From: Saccopteryx bilineata
Lineage: Eukaryota; Chordata; Mammalia; Chiroptera; Emballonuridae
Assembly: GCF_036850765.1 (NCBI RefSeq)
Contig: NC_089493.1
Span: forward strand, 123,448,239-123,512,238
Direction of reading: 5' to 3'
Length of the DNA: 64,000 nucleotides
This document shows, piece by piece, positions 22,086 through 35,168 of this stretch; the first letter of the stretch is position 1, and each line of letters opens with the position of its first letter. Below the pieces are notes generated by a model. It worked only from the letters and a program-made list of their open reading frames with translations, was not told the origin of the DNA and did not search any database. The translations under genes and the position numbers were made by a program.

Positions 22086-24162
22086 TTGCACACTTGGTAA
22101 AGTAACTTGCTCTTAATTCAAATAGCGAACATACCCCTTAACCTTTCTCATATCATCGAGGCTTCTCATATACAAAGTTATGATAATAACATTCTATAAA
22201 GAAAGTAGTGTGGCACAGAGCAACTCTTAGAGGATGCTCAACAAAGTTAGGGAGGGGGTATAGATATAGATATGTCCCTCTCTCTCTCCAGATTGGACAT
22301 TTATCCATACTGCAGTTGCATATTTATGTCATTTTTGTCATACACCCTGAGTTTCAGAGCTCTCAGAAATGATGAGCCATTTCTATGTGGTTAAAACCAA
22401 TCTTAGGCTTGTTGTTCTTGCTGTATCACTCATTAGTTGAATCCCTTCAACTAATACGAGGCTCATTTCTAAGACATGCAAATTGTATTCCTTATAGAAG
22501 ACACTTACTAAGAACCTTAAAAGGACTATAAATAAAAGATGCATCATATTTTACACTTAGATACAAGAAAAAAATAGTTCTACTAAACTTTCAGGAAACA
22601 GTCACTTTTTTTTCCAGCAGTCTTCTAGTGAGGCTGGCAAGATAGAGTACATGGTCCATCCCACTGTTTGAAAGTTCTTCTTTATTAGTGTTGATGGCAT
22701 GGCCAACTAAGCAAGTACAGTTGGATGCCAGTACAGTAATGAAAAGAAATTAATCCTCACCGGAACTTTGCAAAGAAGCATATTTTGCACTTAAACCTAT
22801 TTTGTTGAGGAGGAAAGAACATCAAGATAAAGATGTCCTGCTTTAGAATATATGCAAAATAGTCTTCTTTAATATAAATCATAAGCAGATAATGCATTAC
22901 AAAGAAGGGTTCCATATAATAAAATTCCTATGTATTCACATACTAATAGCTCATTTATTTTGTTAAAAATATTTATTGGGTATTGTCCTCTGCAGACATT
23001 TTTCAATGGATACAATTACACTGTAATTCTTTCCTTTAAGGAGTCACACTCCAGAAAAATGTAATGTGCCAAATAGAGCTAAGGATAAAAATCACCAATG
23101 TTACCAAGTACAGAATATGAGAGTATCAGGGGGACATAAGGTAAAGTGATAGACAGATAGAAAGAACATAATACTGTGTAATGCAAACTTGAAAAATCTT
23201 AAGGCTAATGAATTTAATTCCTGTGGCAAAGAAATGAAGATGAAGGGAGGTTGGTTCTTTCCCCTTACTAGTCTCATATCACTTTTTAAAACTTGTTCTA
23301 TCCTCTACGGAGAGCCCAGACAAATTTAATTCTTGTACATTTCCCTTAGACTGGCAAAATGATTTTTAGCAATATATTCAAATTTAATAACAAATTCACC
23401 TACAGGAAAAATACCATCAGTTTTCCATAAAGAGATTTTACTTTTATCTGAGAAACTTTCCAGTAAGATGAACTCAATGAAAACTTTCAGTCACCAACAG
23501 ATAGTTTGTTTCACTTGAGTTTAAATTTACATCTTATACATCTTTGCTCTAATTTTTTAAGTTTTTTTGTTGTTTATTCAGTCTATTTCCAACAGCAAAA
23601 TACATTTTCCAAAATTCAGAATACAGCTGGCAAACAGACAGTTATTCATCAAGACTCTCCAATGCACAAAGCTGTGTCCAGACTACTTCAGACTTAACCT
23701 CATAAGGTATTTAAATCTAAAGCAACTATTCCAACACCAAGTTATCAAAACTAGAATTAATTCTAGCTTTCAGGGAACTATAAAGATTCTTCCACCTGAA
23801 TTCTCTATGCCCAACAAACCAACTTGGAAATAAAACCATTTATTTATGGTATGTTTATAGTATCATAGAATTTTGACTTAGACATTTAAATGCTAGAATC
23901 TGCATGCTTGATTACTTCTTTAAAATATACATCACATAGAGACTTCTAAAACCATTTAAATACTCCTTAATAGCCAGGATAGAATTAAACTAACTGATCA
24001 TGAAATCCCTGACTGCGTACTTCACAGACAATATTATACCATTTCTAGCTAGACACCTTTGCCACAGTGAGAAAAGGGCTGAACAAAGCGTTTGGGCTTC
24101 AAAAGAAGACATATTAGCTTATTTTTTGAGCCTGGAAAGAAAATTTCTCTTGTAGGTTGTTT

Positions 24163-24170
<8 letters not shown>

Positions 24171-24193
<23 letters not shown>

Positions 24194-24194
24194 G
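24171..24194 (+). repeat. (TC)n microsatellite
   Basis: About 12 TC units. Confidence 0.95.
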
Positions 24195-25949
24195 CAGCAC
24201 CACCTTTGAACTAAGAGTAAATCAATCCATCAGCAGAAAGAGCATCTGTGCAACAGAGCAGCACTGTACACAGTGCTCAGCCCTTGAGTGGGTCCCTGCA
24301 GGAGAAGATGTCACAGTAGTTGGAATCCAAGGAGGGACTTAGCTCAGTGTCCTAACTACCCAAAGAGAGTACACTGCTCATTGCTTAAGGATTCCACTTG
24401 TCATACCACACTTGTGCTTATTAACCCATTAAGTAAGTAGTATGAATGTTCATGTACGTCCTCATGCTTCCTGACTATCCAGAGTAACTGGAACTAATTT
24501 TATTTTTTGAAAAAAAAAAATACTCCCATGGGTCAGCGAGCATGGAAAAAACTCACTATTCCAAACATTAAGCAATATATAAAAGAGAGAAAGTTGTACT
24601 GTTATTATATTCCTGTTATTTTTAAATAGAGATGAGCTTATGTGAATGTCAAAAATGTACTTGATGGAACAGCATTTAATAGGAATACTTTTTAAACAAC
24701 TATACAAAGAAGAGATAATACTTTCTCATCAATAGAACCTGGTTTTCGTTTTTTATAAGGAACTGTTCTACATACATGGCAAAACTTAAAGGCAATGAAT
24801 TGGTAAATTCAACTCAGCTCAAACTACATCAGTTGGCAAACTACTGGGAGTGGCAGTGGTGAGATAGTGTGAGAGTACTGGCAGAAAAAGAAAGCAAGCA
24901 GGAAATGGGGAGATCCTGACACATTCAGAACAATTTAGCCCTTCAGTGGAAAGATAAAAAGTTGGTTTCTCTTTGAATAAATAAACTTGTAATATGTGGC
25001 CTAATACAGATGTGTTTCAAAAACAATATAATACTAGGAACAGAAATAATCCATTAGCGACTTTTGGATACTCACTGACTAACAATGAATTATCATTATG
25101 ACTGCTTGGCGGAAATACATTCTAAGAGTATAATAACTTCTTCAATTAATTAATTCTGCAATCATTTATCACAGTGTAACAGCTGCCAAAGCAGTGTAAC
25201 AGTTGAGGAAAATGTAGTGTTCGTTCACTTTCACACAACAGTAAGCCACTTAGACTCTGTTATATAATCATAGCTACGCCATTCATACATCCTTTCAATT
25301 ACAGCTATTCAATTATGCAAACCAGAGAGCCACAGAGCAGCATGGCCCAGAAATGCCCGCTCCACAGAGAGAAATTTAAAGCAACTTCCAATGGCACTCT
25401 CTCACCTCTTATTTTCTGGGTTTTTTTTCTATTTCTTGTTAATCCTACTTTAATTGCCATGGTTTCTCATCCCTCTTGCTTTCTTCTCCCTTTGCCTAGT
25501 TACTATATTTGTCAAGGATCCTAGAAGCATGGCTTGTATAACATGATGGATTGATAAGAAAAAGCTGATAGTGTTAACATCCCCTTCACTACAACAAGAA
25601 AGATGGCCCTTCTAGGAGAGAATATGTTACATCTTTCCCAAAAGGGAGGACATGAAAAAGAGGTCTCAGAGAGGTAAAGGAAGAAGCTGGGTGCATGGGT
25701 CAGAGCCTGCATGTCTACCAGCAGAGCTGAAGAGAGTGGGGAAAACCAATGACCGGGACCATGATGCATGAAAGAGTCCCAACTCTGCTGCATGTAAGCA
25801 CGTATTGTTAAATCTTTTTTTTTTTTAGCTGTCTTCCCTTGCTCCAAACAAACAAACAAACAAAAACTTAGTGCCCCAAAGTGCTCTGTGGCTCTGCCTG
25901 CCTCCACCCTGGAAAGAGGACAGTGCCTTGGGGAACAGTAGTAACTATC

Positions 25950-26105
25950 CAGGCACACCTCATTTCATTGCGCCTCACTGTGTTGTGCCTCACAGATGTC
26001 CCTTATTTTCCCAAATTGAAGGCAATATTTTCCACTGGCAAAAAATATTACAACTCACTTTACTGTGGCAGTCTGGAACCAAGCCTGCAATAGGTCTGCC
26101 TGTAT
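25950..26105 (+). mobile_element. Tigger/pogo-like short DNA transposon remnant
   Basis: Starts caggcacacctcatttcatt and ends gcaataggtctgcctgta. The inner sequence (cccaaattgaaggcaatatt ... tttactgtggcagtctggaaccaa) is like the two ends of a Tigger1-type element joined with the middle deleted. Non-coding. Confidence 0.65.
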
Positions 26106-26277
26106 AGATTTTTTTTTTGAGATTCTGAAAATGTAGACAAAAATTCCAAAACAATTTGAAAACTGGTGATTTAAGTCTGAATTAATTTGATTTTGAAATT
26201 GAGTAATATGATAATTCTTAAACAAAGAATTGTGAATAAAATGTACATTTCTCATTTAAAATCAGTCCTAAAGAAGT

Positions 26278-26672
26278 TAAGTGCTGGCTCTGGCCAGTTG
26301 GTTCAGTGGTAGAGCGTCAGCCCGTCGAGTGGATGTCCTGGATTTAATTCCCGATCAGGCACTCAAGACAGTGACCATCTCCTTCTCCACCCCTCCCCCT
26401 TCCCTTGTCTCTCTTTCTTTCTCTCTCTCTCTCTCTCTCTCTCCCCCCTTCCCGCAGCCATGGCTCTATTGATTTGACTGCATCAGCTCCAGGCACTCTG
26501 TCTCAGGGGCTAAAAATGCCTCGGTTGTGAGCATAGCCTCAGATGAGCAAAGCGTCAACCCCTGACGGAGATTGCGGAGTGGATCCCTGTTGGGGCACAT
26601 GCAGGAGTCTGTTTCTATCTCCCCTCCTCTCACTTGGAAGAAGAAGAAAAGAAAAAAATAATCTTAAGTGCT
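26278..26672 (+). mobile_element. Older tRNA-derived SINE
   Basis: Head ctctggccagttggttcagtggtagagcgtcagcc, a B-box-like region gatttaattcccgatcaggc, a (TC)n stretch, then the gcagccatggctc segment and a purine-rich tail. A short duplication, ttaagtgct, flanks it (about 26278-26286 and 26664-26672). The B-box is decayed. Confidence 0.85.
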
Positions 26673-26752
26673 TCCTTATGTTATAAGAATTATATAATCA
26701 ATCATCTCTGTCCTAAATTTTAACTCAATTACTACTATTAAAAAAACAATCT

Positions 26753-26938
26753 CATGTGGGCCTAACCTGTGGTGGTGCAGCATTCCTCAACTCAGAATGC
26801 TGAGGTCACTGGTTCAAACCCTGGGTTTGCCCATTCTACAAGAAGCAACTACTATGAGTTGATGTTTCCTGCTCCTCCCCCCTTTCTCTTTCCTCTCTCT
26901 AAAAGTCAATAAATAAAATCTTAAAAAATAATCTCATA
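26753..26938 (+). mobile_element. Short tRNA-derived SINE of a second type
   Basis: Head cctaacctgtggtggtgcagcattcc, with gaatgctgaggtcactggttcaaaccctggg as the tRNA-like part, then cctgctcctccccc and an A-rich tail. Near-duplicate flanks aatctcat(g/a)tgg. It differs from the long SINE type. Confidence 0.8.
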
Positions 26939-27675
26939 TGGTTTCTAGCCATAAAAGTATCAGTCAAGCCAAAGGATAAATAAAAGGAGCAACCTAGAAA
27001 ATGCCTACAGTAGAATTTCATGTCATACAAGTAAGTGTTGACAGATTAATTGAACAATCTGAATTCACTGGAATCTAAACATGGTTTTGTCTTCAATAAC
27101 ACCCTTTTTGAATTTCTGTTTATTGCCTCTCAGAAAAAGATCTGAGCCAGATTCTCTAAATTTTCAATCCTGCCTAAATTTAATACTTGAATTTCATATT
27201 CAATAAGATCTACCTCTTTCTAACTTGGTCTCCTTCTTCTTCCTGCCTCCCTTTTGAGGTTATAGCTTTGTCTTTGTTGAAGCTATAGAGCTTAGAGGAA
27301 AGTGTCAAAAACACTATTACCTTCTTTGTGTGGTTGTCTTTTCTCAGGCAAGAAGTTCTATGGTGAGCACTGAAACACATGTTTTGGTGAGTAGAGCACA
27401 GAGGAATTCTTTTGGGCGTCTCTTTAAGGCTCCCTCCCCACTGCATCACCTTCTGATGTGGAACACCTGCTCTGGCTCAGGGCTTCTAAACTACCTCGAA
27501 TGCCATCACCAGTGATCAAGCACAGATGCTTACTTTGTATTAAGTAAAAATTCTACTGCCTTGTGCCCTAAACAGGAGAATCACAAGCTCCTCACCCACT
27601 GCTCCCTCTCTGCCTTGTAGTTGCTGATGTTATCTGACCACTACTTATGTGACTGTGGAACACATCTGCAAGTCA

Positions 27676-28032
27676 GACATCTATAATGCTGGTGGCCAAG
27701 GCCAGGCCAGTCCCATTGGATTCTGGCAGACAGTAGAGAAACTGCAGAGCCATAAAGCGTTAGACCATACCGGTTTAATTGAGTCTCACAAAGACAGATG
27801 AGCAAACAGGCAGGGGAAACCGCTTCTCAGGCAAACGAACAGTAAAATGGCATTTCACAGTAGCAGGCAGGTAGGCAGGCAATCTGCAATCCACAATCCA
27901 CAATCCACCTTGAGGGCAAGCACCTGTAGCCTTACATAGATTATACACATATAGCGCTGCCACGTGCTCATGCACTAATCAGGCAAAGTACAAGTGAGCA
28001 AACCTAACACAGCTGTTTTCCCAACAGACATC
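27676..28032 (-). repeat. Solo LTR of the ERV-B type
   Basis: The body (27682-28026) matches the ERV-B LTRs: 'atgctggtggccaaggccagg', 'cagtagagaaactgcagagc', 'cacgtgctcatgcactaatcaggcaaagta' and 'cctaacacagctg'. A 6-bp duplication, gacatc, flanks it (27676-27681 and 28027-28032). No internal provirus remains. A local duplication of atccaca units lies near 27888-27910. Confidence 0.88.
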
Positions 28033-28199
28033 TAATCCAGGCTTCAGATACAAGGCTCATTCTCTTCCAGGCCCTGCCCCCAATTCTTGTGAGGTTTTCT
28101 CTTCAAGCCCATTATTCTCCTCTGTGAGGTGATGGATATGAGGAGGTAAAGCCACAACATTTCTTGCTAGGTCAAAACTAAAACACCAAAATGAATATC

Positions 28200-28375
28200 C
28201 CTTAAACCAGAGGTCTCAAACTCATGGCCGTGTGGCCCGCCCACCAATTTTGTGCAGCCCGCAGACTAATCAAACTTCGTGGATTAATCTGCGGGCCAGT
28301 CCGTGGGCCGCACAAAATTGGTGGGCGGGTCCCATGCGGCCCGCGGGCCGTGAGTTTGAGACCCCTGCCTTAAAC
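28200..28375. mobile_element. Palindromic hAT MITE
   Basis: Element 28208-28367 (160 bp) flanked by an exact 8-bp duplication, ccttaaac (28200-28207 and 28368-28375). Ends cagaggtctcaaactca and tgagtttgagacccctg. Almost the whole element is one inverted repeat: gcccgcccaccaattttgtgc on the left against gcacaaaattggtgggcgggt on the right, with a short centre near 28272-28285. Non-coding; would be mobilised by a hAT transposase in trans. Confidence 0.92.
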
Positions 28376-28446
28376 CTATAACTTTTGCTGACATCCACTG
28401 AGGTCATGGTTGGACTAACAGAGCTAATTCAGTTGTCTCTCTTCAT

Positions 28447-28710
28447 GTGACTTTTTTTATTGAGGTATAATTGACATATAACATATTAGTTCAGGTGTAC
28501 ACCATAATAATTCAATATTTACATATATTGCAAAATGATCACAAATCTAGTTAACATCTATCACCATACAGCATTTTTTTCTTATGAGAACTTTTAATAT
28601 GCAACTTTCAAATATGCAATACAGCATTATTAACTATAGTCAACATGATGTACATTACATCCCTGTGAATTATTTATTTTATAATTGACAGTTGGTACCT
28701 TTTGAGCTTC
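28447..28710 (-). mobile_element. Old L1 3' UTR fragment (L1MA-like)
   Basis: Sequence tattgaggtataattgacatataacat through tcaaatatgcaatacagcattattaactatag is the typical reversed 3' end of old mammalian L1. Ends near ggtaccttttgag. Confidence 0.82.
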
Positions 28711-28711
28711 T

Positions 28712-28893
28712 GTGGGGAAGCAGCTGTGTTAGGCTTGCTGACTGGTTTACTGACTGCAAGCACTTTGCCTGACTAGTGCTTGAGCACCTGGCAGCATCAC
28801 ATGTGTATAGTCTATGTAAGTAAGGCTACAGGTACTGCCCCTTGGGGGCAATTCTCCCAGATCGCTCTCCCACCACTGTGAGGTGCGATTTTC
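28712..28893 (+). repeat. Partial LTR of the ERV-B type, plus strand
   Basis: TGTGGGGAAGCAGCTGTGTTAGGCTTGCTGACT and the following bases match the 5' half of the ERV-B LTR in the opposite orientation to 27682-28026. It stops after gtgaggtgcgattttcatccc. Confidence 0.8.
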
Positions 28894-29777
28894 ATCCCAG
28901 AATTACTATTTTTCTTTTTAAAACTGGGGATATTTATAAAACAATTTCATCACTACATTGAAAAAGACATTTCTAGACACCACAGGCCACGAGGAGTCAC
29001 TCAGTGAAGAACCACACCTCATCCGTTCCTTTTTGTTCAAGTCTTTGTAAATGGAAATGATTATGTGACTATAGAATCAGCCTCCTCTTTTGGAAGGAAA
29101 AAGATGAAATCAAAAATATGAATTCTCTGAGAAATCTCTATAATTGCTTTTCTCCTTAGTCATTTTCTTTTGAATTCACTGCAATTATCTAAAGCTTTAC
29201 TCCATCTCCTGTATTCAAATCTAAGTTTGTTCTACTAAGTCCTTTGCTGCTTCTAAGTTATTAATGAGATCTGTAATAGTTACTCTTGCTGTTTGGTTCT
29301 CCATTTGTTTTCTTATTTCAGCACTCCCCCCTTTTATCTCATTCTGCTCTTTGCCATCTTATCTTTAAGCCTTGGTTTTAATAAACTCACATTTTCAGTA
29401 AATTTTACTATAGAGTGAATCAACAGCAATGTGCTTTCTGGGCAATGTTTTCTTTTAGATTAGGTTCTTTCTGTGTTCTGTATGTTTCCTTCTCTCTTCC
29501 CATAGGTTTTTGTATGTTAGTTTTTGGCTGTTTGCCACAGTTACAATTATTTTTGTTTAATAATTGTTTTTGTTTATTTCTTTTTCTTTGATTGTGTTTA
29601 TATGGGAAAGTCTGTCCAAACCACTTTTGCTCTGACATTGTGTTTGTGGGAATTGGCCTGATTTCCCTTCTACCAAATCCGGGACATGTGTCTTGCACAC
29701 TCAATCCATGTCTCTACTACCTAAAATCATGGGACTGGGGAAGGGCTTGTCTTAACTAGAATCAAATGAAATCCTTG
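28894..29777. other. Anonymous sequence
   Basis: No gene or repeat recognised. Confidence 0.45.
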
Positions 29778-30112
29778 TGACTCTGGCCAATTTGCTCAGT
29801 GGATAAAGCGTCAGCCCGGTGTGTGGATATCCCGGGTTCAATCCCCAGTCAGGGTACAGAGGAGATATGACTATTTACTTCTCTGCCCCTCCCTCTCTGC
29901 CATCTCTCTCTCCCTTCCTCTCTGGCAGCCTGTGGCTCCACTGGTTTGAGCGTCGGCCCCGGGCACTGAGGATAGCTCACTTGATTTGAGCAACAGCCCC
30001 AGACAGGGATTGCCAGGTAGATCCTGGCTAGGGCACATGTAGGAGTCTGTCTCTCTATCTCCCCTCATCTCACTTTAAAAAAAAAGAAAAAAAAATTAAT
30101 CAAATCCTTGCT
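29772..30112 (+). mobile_element. Older tRNA-derived SINE
   Basis: Head gactctggccaatttgctcagtggataaagcgtcagccc with B-box gggttcaatcc, the body including ggcagcctgtggctccactgg, and the tail aaaaaaaaagaaaaaaaaa. An aaatccttg duplication is visible at both sides (about 29769-29777 and 30103-30111). Confidence 0.88.
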
Positions 30113-31126
30113 AGAAGACCCCAGGCTCTGATTATTCTAAAATCTAGTCCCAGGTTCACTTCAACCACTCATGGATGCCCCACTTCCCATGTTAGGGCTG
30201 CCTACTCCAATTCAGCACACCTCTCTAAAACAGGAAGACCTAGGCTATCCCTGCCTCTGTGGGTAGTATAATGCAAAGTAGAAGCTTCTACTGTCAAAGA
30301 TTTTTTCTTCATTCTCCCGGGGAAGATCTTAGGTATAACTATTTGGGATATGCCATCCCCAATATAGAATTTCTTTCCTGGTGCTCAAATTCTAGCCCTT
30401 CTTCTCTGCCCGCAGTTGCAGAATCTTGACATCCATTACAATTCTTTCTCAACACAGATTCTAGGACCAGTTCTACCAGGAGAATGGAGAAAGAAAAAGG
30501 ATTCAAAAATACATTAAAAACCTGTGCCAGGTACTTTGTATATTAGCTAATTTAATTTTTACAACTCTTCTATCTTTTGTATGAAAAAAATAGGAAATTT
30601 TAAAAAATTTAATAACTTTCCGGAATGAGAGAGGGGAAGAAGTAGAATTGTATTCTAGATCTCACTAATCTCAAAGCCATGCTCTCTCTGCTATACCCAA
30701 TGGTACACTGATGATGTTTAATAGCCAGTGGGTAGGTGGGAACTGTAACATTTGCAATTTCATAGTGTAAGTACTCCCACCATGATCAATTACAGGCTAA
30801 TTATAATATAAACAAGGCTAGCTTTAATATCATATTAATACCTATCTATTTTTAGAAACAAAATAATATTGACAGTGAGCCAGTTCATATTTTAGACATT
30901 AGCTTGACAGAAAGTCAATGTGTAATTTAAACCAAAAACACTAAGAATAACCAATTTTAGATGTTAAAACTTATACCAACCACATCTTTAAAAATATGCT
31001 AATTGAACAAACAAAACAGAAATAAACTCATAGATACAAAAATAAAATGATGGTCACCAGCTAGAAAGAAGTTAGGGGGATGAGAGAAAAAAGTGAAAAG
31101 AATTAAGAAATACACATTGCCCGTTA
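30113..31126. other. Anonymous sequence
   Basis: No gene or recognised repeat. Confidence 0.45.
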
Positions 31127-32545
31127 TAAAAATAGTCATACACTCAGACCAATGGAACAGAATAGAAAGTCCAGAAATAAAACCACATATATATAGTCAA
31201 ATAATTTTTGATAAAGGGGTCAACAACACACAATGGAGAAAAGAAAGCCTCCTCAATAAATGGTGCTGGGAAAACTGGAAAGCCACATGCAAAAGAATGA
31301 AACTGGACTACAGTTTGTCCCCCTGTACTAAAATTAACTCAAAACGGATCAAAGATCTAAACATAAGACCTGAAACAATAAAGTACATAGAAGACATAGG
31401 TACTCAACTCATGGACCTGGGTTTTAAAGAGCATTTTATGAATTTGACTCCAAAGGCAAGAGAAGTGAAGGCAAAAATTAATGAATGGGACTACATCAGA
31501 CTAAGAAGTTTTTGCTCAGCAAGAGAAACTGATAACAAAATAAACAGAAAGCCAACTAAATGGGAAATGATATTTTCAAACAACAGCTCAGATAAGGGCC
31601 TAATATCCAAAATATACAAAGAACTCATAAAACTCAACAACAAACAAACAAACAATCCCATAAAAAAATGGGAAGAGGACATGAACAGACACTTCTCCCA
31701 GGAAGAAATACAAATGGCCAACAGATATATGAAAAGATGCTCATCTTCTTTAGTTATTAGAGAAATGCAAATCAAAACTGCAATGAGATACCACCTCACC
31801 CCTGTTAGATTAGCTATTATTAACAAGACAGATAACAGCAAATGTTGGAGAGGCTGTGGAGAAAAAGAAACCCTCATACACTGTTGGTGGGAATGTAAAG
31901 TAGTACAACCATTATGGAAGAAAGTATGGTGGTTCCTCAAAAAACTGAAAATAGAACTACCTTATGATCCAGCAATCCCTCTACTGGGTATATACCCCAA
32001 AAACTCAGAAACATTAATACGTAAAGACACATGCAGCCCCATGTTCATTGCAGCATTGTTCACAGTGTCCAGGACATGGAAACAACCAAAAAGCCCGTCA
32101 ATAGATGACTGGATAAAGAATATGTGGCACATATACACTATGGAATACTACTCAGCCACAAGAAATGATGACATCGGATCATTTACAGCAAAATGGTGGG
32201 ATCTTGATAACATGATACGAAGTGAAATAAGTAAATCAGAAAAAACCAGGAACTGCATTATTCCATACGTAGGTGGGACATAAAAGTGAAACTAAGAGAC
32301 ATTGATAAGAGTGTGGTGGCTACGGGGGGTAAGGGGGAAAGGGAGAGGGAAAGGGGGAGGAGGAAGGGCACAAAGAAAACTAGATAGAAGGTGACAGAGG
32401 ACAATCTGACTTTGGGTGATGGTTATGCAACATAATTGAACGACAAGATAACCTGGACTCGTTATCTTTGAATATATGTATCCTGATTTATTGATGTCGC
32501 CCCATTAAAAAATAATAAAATTATTTAATAAAAAAATAGTCATAG
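31127..32545 (+). mobile_element. 5'-truncated L1 with target duplications
   Basis: L1 body about 31141-32531, plus strand. It opens inside ORF2 at cactcagaccaatggaacag and runs through the 3' UTR to an AATAAAATTATTTAATAAA tail. The flanking duplication taaaaatagtcata (31127-31140) is repeated at about 32532-32544. It is close to L1-A and L1-B in sequence. Confidence 0.93.
31141..32283 (+). pseudogene. L1 ORF2 C-terminal fragment
   Basis: About 380 codons of the C-terminal, post-reverse-transcriptase part of L1 ORF2p, open without stops. The open frame begins earlier, at 31093, but the codons before 31141 come from flanking DNA. Visible are the Cys-rich motif region ([18 protein letters not shown] near 31840-31895) and the family-typical end ...IIPYVGGT. 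It has no RT or endonuclease domain, so it is not functional. The open frame reflects recent insertion rather than selection. Confidence 0.93.
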
Positions 32546-34549
32546 ATGTAAAAGAACAGCATAGGGTAAATAGTAAAAAATATTGTAATAACTAAGCATG
32601 GTGTCAAATTGGTACTAAACTTACCAGGGTAATCACTTTGTAAGGTATATAAATGTTTAATCACTATTGTACACATGGAACTGTTATAATATTTTATGTA
32701 AATTGTAATTGAAAGTCAATTTTAAAAAGCATGCAAATAAACAAATAGCTTTAAATGAGAAAAATATTAATCATAAAGGATTTATTGTAAAAATATTTTA
32801 TAATGATTCAGGATCTTATAACTCAGTATATGATTTGAGATTACCAAATAACTAAAGTGATGTAACAATCAGATACGAGGGAAATCTCCATTAAGAAGTT
32901 TCTTAAGAACAATTACGTAACTGATTTTTCCCAATCCAGGCATGAGAATTTTTATTATAATATTCCAACAAGGTCTATCCAAACCATTTATAAATAAATA
33001 ATAATGCTTAGAGGGTTCCTTTACCAAGGGACTTTATGAAAATGACAAATGTACTTACTTGCAAAGAATTGAATACTGTCTCTAAAATATAAGAATATTT
33101 ATAGTAAAATGTTTTTAACACTGAGGTACAAATACATACATAGGCACAACAGACACTCTACAATGGAGATCTAATATCCAGTTCCAAATGCACTCAGGAA
33201 TTATTAAAAATCTTAGCCATTGTGGGCCAAACAGCATCCACCCTAAAAACCCTAGACATCTTTCCTCCATTACACAGTCATTATATCTAGCCTATAATGG
33301 TGACATCATTAAACATCCCCTAATAGCACCAGCTCATGGATATTTACTCTGTAATCACTTCACAGTCATTTTCCCGAATGCCCATGAAGTCCCCACACAG
33401 ACTCAGAATCCATAAATCACCTACTGCTGGTTCAGGAAGTCAATGACAAAGGATGAAAACTCTTCCATCTTTAATAATATTTATTGTAAAATTTCAGCAC
33501 AGCAACAAAAGTATAATTTCCCAGGCAGACGCTATGAGATTTGACCTGTGACTTGGTTATTTGGATATGAATTATTAAATTTGCTAATTTTGCCTAATCC
33601 CTTGCTTCTGTCACTGCTATTTCTGCTCTTCCTCCTTCCTTCTCTCCCTTTTGGTCACTTTATTGACATTATTTGCACTCTCCACAACAGGTAAAAAGGA
33701 GAAAATACACGTGATGAAAGTTGAGCAAACGCAATCATAAAAATATAAGGCAAATATTTCTACTAAAGAGAAAATTAAAACCATTAGCTAACATAAGATT
33801 TGTAATTGAATTAATAATTTAAATGTTCTAAACATTCCTTCCCTTGTAAACCTAAATAAAAACTAATGATAATATTTTATATGAGAAATAAATTTTCAAA
33901 GCTAAAATCTGCTATATAAAAAGCAATTTAAGCAGGGATATTGTAAATCTGTTGCCACAAAAAAAAATTCAGTGTCACACTCAATGATTGTAATTCTCTT
34001 AAAAATGTGTGTCATGGCAATAAGTATAATGATCTCATTTGACTATATTATAAATACAATATATAATTTTGAATAGCCAGACTTTCAGATTCTTATATTT
34101 TCCAGAGGGATTACTACAAAAAAAAGTGAAGTTGGGATAAGAACAACCTAGTTTTTATTTTCTCTTGAAAAACAAAAGTCTTAACAAAGTCACAGAAAAT
34201 AACTAAGAGAAATTATCATTGAACAATCTTTTTCCTCTCACTCACAGCTACTGAAAGTGCAAACCCAACTTGCCACAGTCCTGACCTATTCTATCCAATT
34301 TCTGAATGTCAAATACTTAGAGCAATTGTTGGCTGTCAAAGTATGAAGTCTGTGGAAGCAAAGAAACTGGACGTTTGGCATTTCAACATTCTAGAACAAG
34401 TGATTTAATTATTTTATTAATATATATAAACGAAAGGCATCTACACAAAGATCCATCACACATTTTTTATTTAAAATGTCTCTAAAATTAGGAGTAAAAC
34501 ACATAGTAGGAAACTGGAGGAAAGGATAATATTCTATAAACTGGTGTGA
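32546..34549. other. Anonymous AT-rich sequence
   Basis: About 2 kb with no gene or recognised element. Confidence 0.5.
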
Positions 34550-35168
34550 GTGCACTGTATATATGTACCATAGCTTTGTAATCCACTCATCCACTGATGG
34601 ACACTTGGGCTGTTTCCAGATCTTTGCTATTGTGAACAATGCTGCAAGGAACATGGGGTGCATTTCTTCTTTTCAAACAGTGCTATGGTGTTCTTGGGGT
34701 ATATTCCTAAAAGTGGGATAGCTGGGTCAAAAGACAGTTTGATTTTTAATTTTTTGAGGCATATCCATACTGTTTTCCACAGTGGCTGCACCAGTCTGCA
34801 TTCCCACCATCAGTGCAGGAGAGTTCCCTTTTCTCCACATCCTCGCCAGCACTTATTCTGTGTTGTTTTTTTGTTGATGAGCGCCATTCTGACAGGTGTG
34901 AAGTGATATCTCATTGTGGTTTTAATTTGCATTTCTCTAATGATTAATGATGTTGAGCATTTTTTTCATATGCCTATTAGCCATCTGTATGTCCTCTTTG
35001 GAGAAGTGTCTATTCATTTCTTTTGCCCATTTTTTTATTGGATTGTTTATCTTCCCGGTGTTGAGTTTTACAAGTTCTTTATAAATTTTGGTTATTAACC
35101 CCTTATCAGATATATTGTCGAATATGTTCTCCCATTGAGTGGTTTGTCTTTTTGTCTTTTTCTTGTTC
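34550..35168 (-). mobile_element. Old-lineage L1 ORF2 fragment
   Basis: Minus-strand L1 ORF2 3' region matching L1-C (47370-47950), not L1-A or L1-B: tggacacttgggctgtttccag, gcatttcttcttttcaaacagtgctatggtgtt and ggtgtgaagtgatatctcattgtgg. Truncated at both sides. Confidence 0.88.

Larger units (their letters stand above)
20896..25945. other. Anonymous sequence with microsatellites
   Basis: About 5 kb without a gene or recognisable element. Contains (CA)n at about 22064-22085 and (TC)n at about 24171-24194. Frames up to 88 codons show no family signature. Confidence 0.5.

Noticed and set aside
27860..27910. A CRISPR-like or satellite array from repeated atccaca/gcaggtag units
   Set aside because: Only two or three short adjacent units inside an LTR; simple slippage explains them.
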